The notes: generated by a model not told the origin, from the sequence alone. A DNA stretch of 64,000 nt from Perkinsela sp. pyNocScin1 (GCA_964019655.1 CAXHTR010000008.1:62001-126000), one strand, 5' to 3'. Positions 26,344 to 36,087 are shown, numbered from the stretch's first letter. Translations and numbers: made by a program.

Positions 26344-28596
26344 ATGTGTGGCATCGGACTTTTCTTTCAAGACGCAAAGCAACATATCCATGAGGCGGTT
26401 TGCCTTGGCCCCGCTTCAAGACAGGCGCATAGTTGCGCGTGTGAGCGGCTCATTCGCAAACTGGTGGTATGCATGCGAAACCGACTCCAGAAGCGTGGGC
26501 CTGATGCCTTCCGAGAGAAGTGCTATGGCGTCGGGCACCATGTACGTGCTCGAAAAGAGATTCTTTTGATGAGCTCTGTTCTCAATATGCGAAGAGAAAC
26601 TGTCGTCCCGCAGCCTCTTACATCAAACGAAATTATATTCCAATGGAACGGAGAGCTTTATCCATATCATTCGCAAGACTCTTACGCCTATGATGAAGCA
26701 CCACCGCTCGGTGAAAATGATACCCAATGGGTCTATAAACAGCTGCTGTCCATTGTAAGAGGTGATACTCTGGTCCAAAACGGCTCAGCAGTACAAGACC
26801 ATGCCGCTGTGCTGAGATCGATTACAAAAAATATTGCAATTTTTTTTGAGCTCCCGTACTTCAAGGGGTCATATGCGTTTGCAATCACTGTTCCAGCGCT
26901 GTCCGCCGTAATTTACGGCAGAGACAAGCTCGGCAGACGTAGTCTTGTACGCATTTTAGGACAATCTACCCATTCCTCGAGCAATAGCCTTCAATTTCCG
27001 CTTGGGCTGGCGTCCGTTGGATATACTTATCGTGATGAAGGTTTTCAAATCTTCTCGGAGGATATACCTGTTGATGGCATCTACTGCCTCTATTACGACA
27101 CAAATGGAAGTCTCCACACATTATGCGAACTATGGAAGTGTGCATTTCTCGACAGACATCCTTGTTCGGCCACAGCAGGGGGGTTTATCCTATCGCACAA
27201 AAACAGCTTTGCGATGCCCTCGATGAATGTAGCAAGTTTATTACCTGTGACATCCTACACTTTCGATGCTGAGAGCGATACATGTCGAACCGATGCTGGA
27301 CTTTTCCTCCATGCTCTCTATTATGCTGTCGCTGAGCGCCTCATAGCGTGTCCGCTCAGTGTCACAGGAAATGATGCGTTACATGTCAGCGTTTTGTTCA
27401 GCGGGGGAGTTGACTGCATGCTTCTCTCCGCTCTGATTCACTGGGTACTGAAGGCCGAGTTTTCATCGCCCACCGCAGAAACTGCTGTCATAGAGCTACT
27501 CAATGTGTCCTTTGGCGATGCGCCAGAGACAAGCCCTGACCGGATTTCGGCCCGAATAGGTGTCGAAGAGCTGCATCGAGCTTTTCCGGAGCGGAAATTC
27601 CAGCTGTACCTCGTCGATGTGCCAGAAAGGCAAACACATGCGGATCGCATACGCAGCTTGGTGTCTCCCTCACAGACTGTCATGGATTTGAACATATCAA
27701 CAGCGCTGTGGTTCGCTGCGTCAGGTGTGGGGGCCTGTATTGACGGTGCAGCACCGGACATCACTATTCGCTCGACAAGGCTATACCGCGTAGTGGAATC
27801 AGAGAACTCACTAGATCTCCAGCTCGAAAAAGATAGCCTGCACTTTGGTCACCTGGAAGCAGCCATCCGCGCGGAAGGGCTTCTCAGCAGCGACCAAAGA
27901 GGGGCGACGCCTTACCCCATGAGCCTTTTTGGAAGCAGCCCAAACAAAATTCCCTACAAAAAATTTGGCTTTAAGAAGCTTTATGAGTATATGAAGGCGG
28001 CAGAGAAGCACGGGCTCTGCCGCGTCACAACCGATGACCAAAAAAATCATTGGATCACGCCAAGCGTCGTCGCAGACGAGATTTCTTGCGCACAGGTAGC
28101 CAAGACGCGCCGTCGCCTTGGCATGGCTAAGGCGAAGCTTATTTTCAGCGGGCTCGGCGCTGACGAGCTCTGCGCCGGGTATCGTCGGCACCGTGCAGCC
28201 TTTCACAGCCGCTACGACAGACACCTTTCCCCGCAGCAGCGATTACTCAGAGAGCTGGACGCCGACTGCAGCAATCTGTGGTACCGAAACTGTGGGCGAG
28301 ACGATCGGACTATCAGTGACCATGGGAAGGAGGTCGCACTTCCCTTTCTGGACGAAAGGGTCGTTGACGCGATCCGCGCGATTGGCGCTGGCGATGCGTG
28401 TACAGGAGAGGCAACCACACAAGGGGTACTGTGGGACCTCAACCATCCAGACGGTATTGGTGATAAGAAAATAGTGCGGACTGCTGCGCGCATGGTCGGA
28501 CTCACCGCGTCCAGCAGGCTCGCGAAGCGTGCAATCCAATTCGGGTCGCGAATCGCCGAGCGGAGAATCAAAGGTGAAACACGAATTCACGACTGA
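26344..28596 (+). CDS. ASNSD1: Asparagine synthetase domain-containing protein (ASNSD1-like)
   Basis: 750 residues. MCGIGLFF places the nucleophile Cys2 of a class II glutamine amidotransferase at the N-terminus, followed by KRGPDAFREK and FQWNGELY. The PP-loop ATP pyrophosphatase part begins VLFSGGVDCMLLSALI (about 350) and has the late motif IFSGLGADELCAGYRRHR (about 597), which is typical of ASNSD1 rather than standard AsnB. The real substrate of ASNSD1 is not established. Between the halves there is a long linker. Both catalytic halves look intact, so amidotransfer chemistry is plausible; asparagine synthesis is not proven. Confidence 0.88.
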   Translation: MCGIGLFFQDAKQHIHEAVCLGPASRQAHSCACERLIRKLVVCMRNRLQKRGPDAFREKCYGVGHHVRARKEILLMSSVLNMRRETVVPQPLTSNEIIFQWNGELYPYHSQDSYAYDEAPPLGENDTQWVYKQLLSIVRGDTLVQNGSAVQDHAAVLRSITKNIAIFFELPYFKGSYAFAITVPALSAVIYGRDKLGRRSLVRILGQSTHSSSNSLQFPLGLASVGYTYRDEGFQIFSEDIPVDGIYCLYYDTNGSLHTLCELWKCAFLDRHPCSATAGGFILSHKNSFAMPSMNVASLLPVTSYTFDAESDTCRTDAGLFLHALYYAVAERLIACPLSVTGNDALHVSVLFSGGVDCMLLSALIHWVLKAEFSSPTAETAVIELLNVSFGDAPETSPDRISARIGVEELHRAFPERKFQLYLVDVPERQTHADRIRSLVSPSQTVMDLNISTALWFAASGVGACIDGAAPDITIRSTRLYRVVESENSLDLQLEKDSLHFGHLEAAIRAEGLLSSDQRGATPYPMSLFGSSPNKIPYKKFGFKKLYEYMKAAEKHGLCRVTTDDQKNHWITPSVVADEISCAQVAKTRRRLGMAKAKLIFSGLGADELCAGYRRHRAAFHSRYDRHLSPQQRLLRELDADCSNLWYRNCGRDDRTISDHGKEVALPFLDERVVDAIRAIGAGDACTGEATTQGVLWDLNHPDGIGDKKIVRTAARMVGLTASSRLAKRAIQFGSRIAERRIKGETRIHD

Positions 28597-28772
28597 GCAA
28601 TTTCTAGTTACGATAGACGGACGTTGAGCAGCTGGAAAGTAGCCTTTTAACCTTGATTTGGAAAATCTTTGAAAGTGATTGCATTGTACATCAAACCTTT
28701 TTCAACCTCCAAGTCTCAAATTTTATATTTCCGGCATGAAAAAAATTTCTACACTTTGATGTCGATGATTGC

Positions 28773-30803
28773 ATGCACACAGTGATTCCCCATATTCGAT
28801 GCTTGCTATCTCGTTATTGTGGAATAGGAAAGTCTATATGCTCGGCGCGCTTCCACACAAATCTCGCTGCGAGTTCAGTGGAAATGTGTGACAGTGATAC
28901 GTTTGTCATGGATCAGATTGACCTAGCGGAAACCGCAAATCCTACAGAAATTACTACGCGGACTCCACAAGCCCATACAGCGCAGACTGACACAGAACTG
29001 CCCCGGTCCGAGCGTGCACAAATGCTCTACGACCTGCTGCATCCGAAGCCTGAGCACTACCTTTTCAACGGTTTACTTGTGCCGCCGCCACCGTACGCTT
29101 TCGGCGAACTGACCGAAGAAAGCAGGGCTATCTCGGATAGAATGCTCGTGCGGCCCCAATACCGCCTCGCAGCGCAATCAGACATGTCGAGCTACCACTT
29201 TGAGCTGAGCGATCTCTACCTCGAAATAGCATTCGCCGGTCGGGCGAACTGTGGGAAGAGCTCACTGCTCAGCGCGCTGCTCTCCCAGCCAAAGCTGTGC
29301 CGCAGCACAAACGGGCCCAACCCGAACCGGCGCATCAGCTACTATCAGTCCATCAGCACGAAGGACCTCATCAGTCACACGCTCCGCAACGTCAACAAGC
29401 TCGTTAAGCTCCCCGGTGGGGGTCTGCAGTTCACCTTCGTCGACCTTCCGGGGTGGGGCCTTGACGGTATGAAGCCGAGCTGGACAGAGCAGGCCGTGCA
29501 ATGCAACCAGAGCTACATGGGCACGCGGCGCTCCCTCAACACGCTTTTCTATTGTAAAGACGCGACGCAGGACTGGAACCCGACCGATGACAAGTACTTT
29601 GACATGATGCAGAATAGTCACGGCACGTTTTTCGTCGTCCTCACAAAGTGCGACGCGGTGTCGCACGCTGCCCTGTGCGACCGCATGGCAAGGTTTTACG
29701 CGATGATCACGAAGAAGAAGCGTGTGCACCGCGCGTATCCCCTCATAGTCCCGACCAGCTGCGCAATGGATGGACCGCACCACAGTAGCATCGACTTCTT
29801 GCGGCGGCTCATTGTTGAGACTTCCGGCGTCATACATGGCGCAAAGCTCCGGAGGCTTGCTATGGAAGAGCGCGGTGCCCGCATGCAAGCCGCTCTCGCT
29901 TCCAGACGAGAACGGTGCGCACGTGTCTATTTCAGCCGAGAAAAGAATACTGAAGCAATACTTTCATCTGCAGACTCGTCAGCTGGCCAGCTCAAGCGAC
30001 TTGAGCCCCTTCAAGACTCTTCTGAACTTTGCTACGCGCACTCGCAGCATAAGCGATCGGGCACCACACACAGTAAATCAATGCATAGGCCGAGCGTAGA
30101 ACTGCAGAGTATGACATATCTGCGCAATGTGCATCAACGCCTTCAACCGGAGGGCGAAATCAGAGCAACAGACGATTCTTTACGGGAGCGCTGGGATATG
30201 AAATATGCCGACAAAGGCATAATGCACACCTCAGACAGACCAAAGGCTGAAAATACAAAGGAATGGCATGTGCCGCCGATGATACGGGACCAGGCTGGAC
30301 AACAGGGATGGCAAGGCCATATTCCACAGCGTGCTATAGATAAGCACCACTCAGCTTCTGCAGCTGCCCAGCTGCACGCGAATACGAAAGATAAAATGTA
30401 CCGCGAAGGCGTACGGGAGGTGAATCCGGACGGGTCCCTCAATGGGTGCTTCGTTTCGGGGTCAAATGTCTCATCAGAAAAGTATCTTCGGAAGAGCCCT
30501 CCTCGAGGTGCCAAAAATTTGAAGGCGTCCACATCGAGGATGAGTGTGCGGCAGCGCAAGGCGTACAAGAAATTCGCAGGGTCCACCTTACAAGGACGTG
30601 CGTGGGATGCGTATGTCTCGACGAAACGGCCACAGGCCATCCCACACCCCGATGCTGATAGTGAAGAGAACAACAAAGCGCCTCAATCACAAATTGCCTA
30701 CAAAGAATCGAAGGTTTCTTGGAAAGCGCAGCCCCCTGGCCTTGCGCACAACTACGGATCGATGCCATACCAAAGACTTGGCTCAAGCGTTATTGGCGTG
30801 TAG
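28773..30803 (+). CDS. EngB/YihA-type GTPase with long C-terminal extension
   Basis: 676 residues. A GTPase domain spans about 145-345: G1 GRANCGKSSL (156), an extended region with ISYYQSIS, G3 DLPGWGLDG (223) and G4 LTKCD (289), as in EngB/YsxC, which acts in large-subunit assembly of bacterial and organelle ribosomes. The first 60 residues include MHTVIPHIRCLLSRY and few acids, consistent with organelle targeting. Residues 350-676 form a basic, low-complexity tail (many Ser, Lys, Arg, Gln) absent from bacterial EngB of about 200 residues. Role in mitochondrial ribosome assembly is inferred. Last gene of the plus block; a 0.9-kb convergent gap follows. Confidence 0.88.
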   Translation: MHTVIPHIRCLLSRYCGIGKSICSARFHTNLAASSVEMCDSDTFVMDQIDLAETANPTEITTRTPQAHTAQTDTELPRSERAQMLYDLLHPKPEHYLFNGLLVPPPPYAFGELTEESRAISDRMLVRPQYRLAAQSDMSSYHFELSDLYLEIAFAGRANCGKSSLLSALLSQPKLCRSTNGPNPNRRISYYQSISTKDLISHTLRNVNKLVKLPGGGLQFTFVDLPGWGLDGMKPSWTEQAVQCNQSYMGTRRSLNTLFYCKDATQDWNPTDDKYFDMMQNSHGTFFVVLTKCDAVSHAALCDRMARFYAMITKKKRVHRAYPLIVPTSCAMDGPHHSSIDFLRRLIVETSGVIHGAKLRRLAMEERGARMQAALASRRERCARVYFSREKNTEAILSSADSSAGQLKRLEPLQDSSELCYAHSQHKRSGTTHSKSMHRPSVELQSMTYLRNVHQRLQPEGEIRATDDSLRERWDMKYADKGIMHTSDRPKAENTKEWHVPPMIRDQAGQQGWQGHIPQRAIDKHHSASAAAQLHANTKDKMYREGVREVNPDGSLNGCFVSGSNVSSEKYLRKSPPRGAKNLKASTSRMSVRQRKAYKKFAGSTLQGRAWDAYVSTKRPQAIPHPDADSEENNKAPQSQIAYKESKVSWKAQPPGLAHNYGSMPYQRLGSSVIGV

Positions 30804-31721
30804 TTTTTTCATCACTGGAATGGCGTGCTCGCGCAGTAGAACGGTACATGCTCTCAGTCCACTCGTATTTTAATCAAAATATATTGATCTTATTGAATAC
30901 TTAATGTGTCGTATTTGATTAGAGGCGTAAAAATTCCCGATGATATATGTGAGGCCACTATCATTAAAGTGGCACGAGGTATATTGTAGCCACGCTTGGA
31001 AATTACGTGAGATCAATGTCCGACCGAGAATTCAAGTGTTCGACGGCAGCTAAAATTCAAATACAGACCTGTGATAGAAAGAATTACCGATAATCAAGCA
31101 CATCCAAGTGTACAAAGTGTGTATTTCCAAGTATATTTACAGAGTGACTAACGCAGATATAGCCGATAGTTCATCACTCAGTTCCAAATGGTGTATTGCA
31201 GATTACAATATCTCTGAAGATCTAGCTTTATAGAAGCAATCATACGACGGTTGGAACTCTGCTAGTGCAGCGCATGCATGCAGATTATCTCGTAGCCTGT
31301 ATGGATAGTCATGTGCATATGGCCGAGCGTTACTCTTACAATTGATCTCACGAAACTTCCATTATCAAGAACGCTGCTGTTTGAATAAGTGCTGTCTACT
31401 TCAGCTGTGCATAATACAAAAAAGCACTGGTGTGATAGAGAAATGGGTATGGCCCAGGAGCGGTTCCACTACACGAGGGCGAGGCCCCTTTTGACAGATG
31501 ACGAAATTTAGCATTTCACCTTGCATGAGCGAAGATGCTGCAGGGTGGATGGTACATAGGCACTGAGTGATGGGCATCATCAATAGGCTCTGCGGTGTCC
31601 GTGATGAGGGGAGATAAACTCATTTATTAGTCTTGAACGACAAAAGGGATTATTGAAAGTCATACTTCAACATTGAAAGTCGACCAAAGTGTAGATCAGC
31701 AAAAAATATAGAGATTTTACT
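30804..31721. other. Convergent strand-switch region, largest gene-free stretch
   Basis: About 920 bases between the plus-strand EngB gene and the minus-strand block. The first 570 bases are AT-rich without convincing open frames. Bases 31430-31620 are richer in G and C and include GCGAGGCCCCTT; an open minus-strand frame of 60 codons (31401-31583) has no recognisable product. No tRNA boxes, snRNA core or Sm site were identified, so any RNA gene here would be of an unfamiliar type. A convergent junction is a likely termination zone. Confidence 0.5.
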
Positions 31722-31865
31722 CTATTGCAAACACTCGGCGCGCATGCACAGGCCGTACATGAGCACTTGAGACACGGCCATGCGCTGTCTCATGATAAGC
31801 TCGAAGCAGTCTCGCACACGAATCGCGCCGCGAGAGGACGGCGAGTGGCACGCAAAGCGCTTCAT
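31722..31865 (-). CDS. Possible 47-residue protein
   Basis: ATG at 31865 to TAG at 31722, only 24 bases downstream of the J-like gene on the same strand. The sequence is GC-rich compared with the flanks and gives a compact Cys-containing protein (Cys6, 20, 40, 45) with a helical core VRDCFELIMRQRMAVSQVLM. The Cys spacing is not a clear CHCH twin-C motif. No family recognised. Could be a small organelle protein or chance coding in a 3' region. Confidence 0.3.
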   Translation of the reverse strand: MKRFACHSPSSRGAIRVRDCFELIMRQRMAVSQVLMYGLCMRAECLQ

Positions 31866-31889
31866 TCGCCGCTTGTTTAGGTACGCCGA

Positions 31890-32519
31890 TTAATAGTTCA
31901 ATTCTCTCCTAAAAAACCCCTTCGGGCTCTGCAGCCACGCCAGAGAGTGATGCTTTTGCTCGCCTATGAGCCTGAAAAACAGGGCGACAAACATTATCGG
32001 GGCAAGCGACGTGTGCAAAAGGCAGTCCATAGCGAAAACAACGACAATTGCCTTGACAAAGTGCGAGTGGCTAGGCCAGAGTCTGCCAAAAAAGTAAAGG
32101 AGCCCGAAGACCATGGCATAGAAAATTCCGATAGGATACTTCCAGCGGAACCAACTGTAGTAACGCGGCATTTCCTCCAAGTTCTTTGCCATCCACTTTG
32201 GCAGAAAGAGATAATACAGGCGACTTGAGTCAGCTATTAGATTCTTGTACCGCTTATCCATAGATGGTGCTTTCGTGACCCAAACGTATGCATCATCGAT
32301 ATCCTTCACCTTCTTTAAATCACCCTTGCCCTCTTTCACGAAGTACGGATGGTATTGCTGCATGAGCGCGTGGTAGCGGTCGCGAAGCACATTTTTTGGC
32401 GCCCCCTTTGGAACGCCCAGTACAGCCCAGGGGTCGTATTTCTGGGCCTGGCACACGCGCAGGAAAGACCTCTGAAGCATTGAACGCGAAAAAATCGAAA
32501 AAAGCGGAAGAGTTTTCAT
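31890..32519 (-). CDS. J-domain-like membrane protein with altered HPD motif
   Basis: 209 residues. After a short Arg-containing N-terminus, residues 28-85 follow the J-domain pattern: YDPWAVLGVPKGAPKNVLR, helix II RYHALMQQYHPY and helix III KVKDIDDAYVWV. The obligatory HPD tripeptide is HPY (57-59), so stimulation of Hsp70 ATPase is doubtful. Hydrophobic stretches YPIGIFYAMVFGLLYFFG, AIVVVFAMDCLLH and LAPIMFVALFF suggest two or three membrane spans. J-like proteins without HPD occur in import motors (Pam16 class), but this one does not match Pam16. Mitochondrial location is inferred. Confidence 0.7.
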   Translation of the reverse strand: MKTLPLFSIFSRSMLQRSFLRVCQAQKYDPWAVLGVPKGAPKNVLRDRYHALMQQYHPYFVKEGKGDLKKVKDIDDAYVWVTKAPSMDKRYKNLIADSSRLYYLFLPKWMAKNLEEMPRYYSWFRWKYPIGIFYAMVFGLLYFFGRLWPSHSHFVKAIVVVFAMDCLLHTSLAPIMFVALFFRLIGEQKHHSLAWLQSPKGFFRRELNY

Positions 32520-32720
32520 GCGATGTAGGAAACGATGCGAATGCGGGATGCACTCGGCTAAAACGAAACGTACAATCTGCGATTGGAGCCAGACGTCTAT
32601 GGCCAGCTCGTCTATGAGTGCTTGCAGCTATCGATGCATAGTTTATACCGCCCAGATACGCGGCAGCGACTCATACACAGAGCGCGCTCGGGCTGCGGCT
32701 GCATGTCCCTCTGCGCCATT

Positions 32721-33788
32721 TCACGGAATCTCGCCAGCTGTCATATGCAGAACCATCGATTCGCAAATTTTGCAAAGAAGGGATACTTTTTCCGGTAGGT
32801 GCATAGACCCATTTTTCGGCGTAGCGATGGAGTTGAGCAGCTCCCGGTCTTCAGCACTTGGAGATTTTTCTGACACATCTTCGGCGATCAACTGCATGAT
32901 GCAGTAGTAGCACGCTCTGTGTTTACACGGGTGCAGCGTGAGTGGCAGCTGCACTGGATTTTCAAAGCAGACCATGCAGTGGACTACGCCCAGCATCGAC
33001 TCATGCGATCCCGAGTGATTTGAATCTGCACTTTCTTCGGTCAAAGGCAGTCTAGCTGCCTCGCGAATATAGCGGTAACACGGCAGCAGAATATTTTCCT
33101 TCACGCGCGTCTGTAGATTCTCAAATATTGTAGCGTAAAACTCAAAGAGTGAAATGATCTCACCAGACAAAATATTCCGCAGCAGCAGCACTGGGGTCCG
33201 GGCTCGCTCGACGCGCTGATCAGTTTCAGCGAGCTCGAGTGCACATGCACGGTCAAGCACGCCTTTAAATTGGCCGCTGCATTGTCTCACAAGGATACCA
33301 CACAGAACGAGTGCCTTTGCACAAATGTCTAGTGCATTGGTGATGGCCAATAGCATCGGAAATGGCACAGCGACATTGCCTTCGGCTGCCCTGATACTGA
33401 GTTTTTCAATGATGAATGGGAAAACTAAGCTCATCATGCGACAGCACTTATGAAGTAACGATAATGCCGCAGCCTTGCCGTATGCAAGGCCAACAATGCG
33501 ATCGCCGTACTGCTGCTGCACAGGCGAGAATGTCAAAACGATGCTAAGGAGTGTTTCGAACTCGCCTGCGATTGTGCAGCACATCTGCTTGAGCTTACTG
33601 CTCGGCTGCAGCCCGCTCAAAGCTTCGGTTACGAGGTCAGAGAGATTCTTGGCGAAGGCGCTCTGCAACCGTTTGGCGTCGCAGCACCTCGTACGAATGA
33701 CACCCTGTCGAGCCTGGGTATTCGACTTGAGTGCATCAAAGGACGCGGAGACACTCCGCATGTAGTCGCTGGAAATGCCTGAGACCAT
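32721..33788 (-). CDS. PEX2: Peroxisomal RING-finger protein, PEX2-like
   Basis: 355 residues. The C-terminal RING (from about residue 268) reads HCMVCFENPVQLPL, HPCKHRACYYCIMQL and, after an insert, LLCKICESMV. The CxxC-CxH-xx-CYYC arrangement is closest to PEX2, whose plant form also has C-x-H-R-Y-C-Y-Y-C. The preceding 260 residues are helical with several hydrophobic stretches (FPMLLAITNALDICAKALVL), consistent with the Pex2/10/12 membrane domain. These three form a retrotranslocation ubiquitin ligase that recycles PEX5. PEX10 or PEX12 identity cannot be fully excluded. Implies peroxisomes or glycosome-type organelles. Confidence 0.75.
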   Translation of the reverse strand: MVSGISSDYMRSVSASFDALKSNTQARQGVIRTRCCDAKRLQSAFAKNLSDLVTEALSGLQPSSKLKQMCCTIAGEFETLLSIVLTFSPVQQQYGDRIVGLAYGKAAALSLLHKCCRMMSLVFPFIIEKLSIRAAEGNVAVPFPMLLAITNALDICAKALVLCGILVRQCSGQFKGVLDRACALELAETDQRVERARTPVLLLRNILSGEIISLFEFYATIFENLQTRVKENILLPCYRYIREAARLPLTEESADSNHSGSHESMLGVVHCMVCFENPVQLPLTLHPCKHRACYYCIMQLIAEDVSEKSPSAEDRELLNSIATPKNGSMHLPEKVSLLCKICESMVLHMTAGEIP

Positions 33789-33889
33789 GACGCATGAAGA
33801 TTAATGCCAGTGAAATGCAGTAAAAAGGGCAAGTAGCGAACATAACAAAAATCATTGTCATTGCGTTGAATAGTTGACAGCACAGCAAA

Positions 33890-34987
33890 TCATTCGAAAA
33901 GCTTTCGTGGCGGCGTTCTGTCGGTCATTCCTCGCGTGGGAGGCGGCGTGTGCCCGAAGCAGTTGGAACTTGGCGTGATGAGCAGCCGTGATTGCCGCTG
34001 TATCCACTCACAGGCGCGGCGAACCTTGGCCGGTGGGAGCGGCATGGGGAGGCTTCGCGTCACGTACGCCTCTGCGAATGCGGAGTGGCAAAGTGCCTCA
34101 CGGGCACTGATGCGATCTAGCGGGTTGAGCGCTAATAAAGCGTAAAGCAGTGAACATGTTACTGGCCTGAGCGAATCAAGAAAAGGGGCGCTCTTTGTAC
34201 ATGCATTTGATTGCTTTAGCCCCGCGAGCGCTATGCTCATCGGCCCAAAATCTCCATTTGGAGGGCCAGTTTGAGTATTTTGCATGAAATTCTGAATTGA
34301 ACTAAGCGCAGCCATGCACGAGCGTGAATCGACGAAGGATGGGCCACCGGACAAAATTTCCCAGAATATGCAACCAGCCGCCCAGATATCTATCTCATGA
34401 ATCCTGGCAGGCCCAGGATGCTCGAGGAGGACCTCGGGCGGGTGATACCGCCGAGTTCCTCGCAGCGAGCGGTTGTCACTGCGAATAGTCTCATTTCCGA
34501 ATATGACTGAAGAGCCAAAGTCGCCAATTTTCGCCACGCAGCCGCGGTATCGATTCGGTGCGAGCAGAATATTCGAAGGCTTGAGGTCACCGTGGACGAT
34601 ACCATACTGGTGTAGATGATCAAGGCCTTGGAGGACATCGTGCAAAAAGCTCAGCGCTTCCTCTTCGAGCGAGCGGACCTTTAGTCTTGATGTAGACTTA
34701 ATGTATTGCTGCAGCGTACTCGGTATGTACTCGAGAATGCAGTAAACATCTGGTGTGCACGTGAGTGCCTCTCTCAGTGCAACAATGTGCGTGTGCGGCG
34801 GGAATCGCTCGCGAACCCTAACCTCGTTCATTCCTTGCACGGAGAAGTCCCTCCCAGACCCAGGGATGCGCTTGACCGCTACAAGCTGATGAGACTTTTT
34901 CGAAACGTACAGATTGACGATTGCGTGGCTGCCGCAGCCGAGACATATGTTCAGATCTTCATATTGACTGAGAACATCATCGGGCAT
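33890..34987 (-). CDS. CMGC-like protein kinase with HGD catalytic loop
   Basis: 365 residues, a kinase domain with short tails. Glycine loop GCGSHAIV (17-24), VAVKR lysine (Lys39), alpha-C glutamate in NEVRV (Glu54), catalytic loop VHGDLKPSNILL (Asp134, Lys136), DFGSS (156-158), then RRYHPPEVLL in place of APE and DIWAAGCIFWEIL. The catalytic Asp, Lys and DFG are intact so activity is likely, but HRD has Gly for Arg (133), removing the usual contact with a phosphorylated activation loop. Overall resembles CDK/CMGC kinases; subfamily not assignable. The tail has TP sites (RTPPRKLFE). Confidence 0.85.
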   Translation of the reverse strand: MPDDVLSQYEDLNICLGCGSHAIVNLYVSKKSHQLVAVKRIPGSGRDFSVQGMNEVRVRERFPPHTHIVALREALTCTPDVYCILEYIPSTLQQYIKSTSRLKVRSLEEEALSFLHDVLQGLDHLHQYGIVHGDLKPSNILLAPNRYRGCVAKIGDFGSSVIFGNETIRSDNRSLRGTRRYHPPEVLLEHPGPARIHEIDIWAAGCIFWEILSGGPSFVDSRSCMAALSSIQNFMQNTQTGPPNGDFGPMSIALAGLKQSNACTKSAPFLDSLRPVTCSLLYALLALNPLDRISAREALCHSAFAEAYVTRSLPMPLPPAKVRRACEWIQRQSRLLITPSSNCFGHTPPPTRGMTDRTPPRKLFE

Positions 34988-35148
34988 GACTTTACCGAAG
35001 CGTATTGAAGCATCCGCGGCTCACTGCATGAAGCTGCATAAAAGGGCGTATATGAAGCGTTAAAACGTAGAACGTAGGTATGCTTTTCATATTTGGCGCG
35101 TCAGAGAGTCTTGATGGATTAACAGAATTACGCGACTTTGCATTTGTA

Positions 35149-35523
35149 TTATGCGTTTGACGGTGTTTGAGAGATGACAGGAAAGGCGAGTGCACTATGA
35201 AGTATTCGCTGTACTTGCACCGGAATCGGCTTTTTTTGCTTGGTCTGTAGCTTTTTCACTTGCTTGTCAACAAGTGCGCTGAGCTTGCTTGCGATGTCTT
35301 TCGATAATGCTTGGGGCTTGGCTGATGATCTCGCTACGTCGTCTATAGACGCCTGCAAAGCTCTATTGCCCGTATTAGCGTGATTCGCTTGCCTTCGGTC
35401 ACTATCTCGTTCATTTTGATAGCTAAATGGAGCATTGTCTTTAGACTCGTCGATTTTGTGCTCCTCTGCGGCTCGTTCTCCGCCCACAGAGCTAAACTCA
35501 CCCTTTCGTTTAACGGGCTGCAT
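35149..35523 (-). CDS. Hypothetical small basic protein
   Basis: 124 residues, not recognised. Charged, Ser/Asn/Lys-rich and likely disordered in its first 75 residues; the C-terminal part KDIASKLSALVDKQVKKLQT has a possible amphipathic helix, followed by KPIPVQVQRILHSALAFPV. Located 161 bases downstream of the kinase gene and just upstream of the transposon-like element. Could be real because the frame starts at ATG (MQPVKRKGEF) and is on the block's strand, but support is limited. Confidence 0.4.
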   Translation of the reverse strand: MQPVKRKGEFSSVGGERAAEEHKIDESKDNAPFSYQNERDSDRRQANHANTGNRALQASIDDVARSSAKPQALSKDIASKLSALVDKQVKKLQTKQKKPIPVQVQRILHSALAFPVISQTPSNA

Positions 35524-35660
35524 TTTTCAGAGCTTTGGAAGAAACAGATTTACGTCGAAATTATAAGTGTGCGGTATCGCACGACAGTACATAGCACGTA
35601 TCTTTTTAAGAATATTCAAATCCACCGTTGAATATTGGTGTACAGGCTGTTCCGGGTGTT

Positions 35661-35760
35661 AACTTAGCAGCGGAAAAACATAACTTAGCAGCTAAAAATT
35701 TATCTTGGCAGCGAAAGACTTTTCTTGGCAGCAAAGGATTTATCTTAGCAGCAAAGGGTT
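35661..35760 (+). repeat. Subterminal tandem repeat, about 5 x 20 bp
   Basis: Successive units begin AACTTAGCAGC, AACTTAGCAGC, ATCTTGGCAGC, TTCTTGGCAGC and ATCTTAGCAGC, each followed by an A/T-rich 9-10-base spacer. The first unit is 21 bases, the others 20. Related cores recur at 36268-36298 (direct) and 36314-36324 (inverted, GGCTGCCAAGT). Such clustered subterminal motifs are typical transposase-binding arrays. Confidence 0.75.
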
Positions 35761-36087
35761 TCCCGTAGGTAACTTATTATATTTAGGAAAGCAAAAGTCT
35801 TATGTAGAGACCTTCCGAGCAGTAGCTCCGAGGGTTTCGGAAGCAGCAGAAAGCGCTGCGAAACAGCCCTCAGAGCCCGCTCCGACCTTAGAAGTCAGAT
35901 GGATGGACGTTCTTCGCAAGCAATAGTTTTCTTTCCTTTCTTTTTACTGCTCTAATGCAAGCGCGGCTATTTGCAGTGCTCGAATTTTGATTTCGGGGCC
36001 GTGCCGGCCCCGGACCCCCTGCTGCCTGCGGCGCTTTTTCTGCGGTCTCTGATTCTGTACCCTGTGAAAATCGGCTTCGCAGCAGGC

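Noticed and set aside
35705-35926. 73-codon frame within the transposon-like element as a gene
   Set aside because: It runs through the subterminal tandem repeats and has no transposase or other domain.
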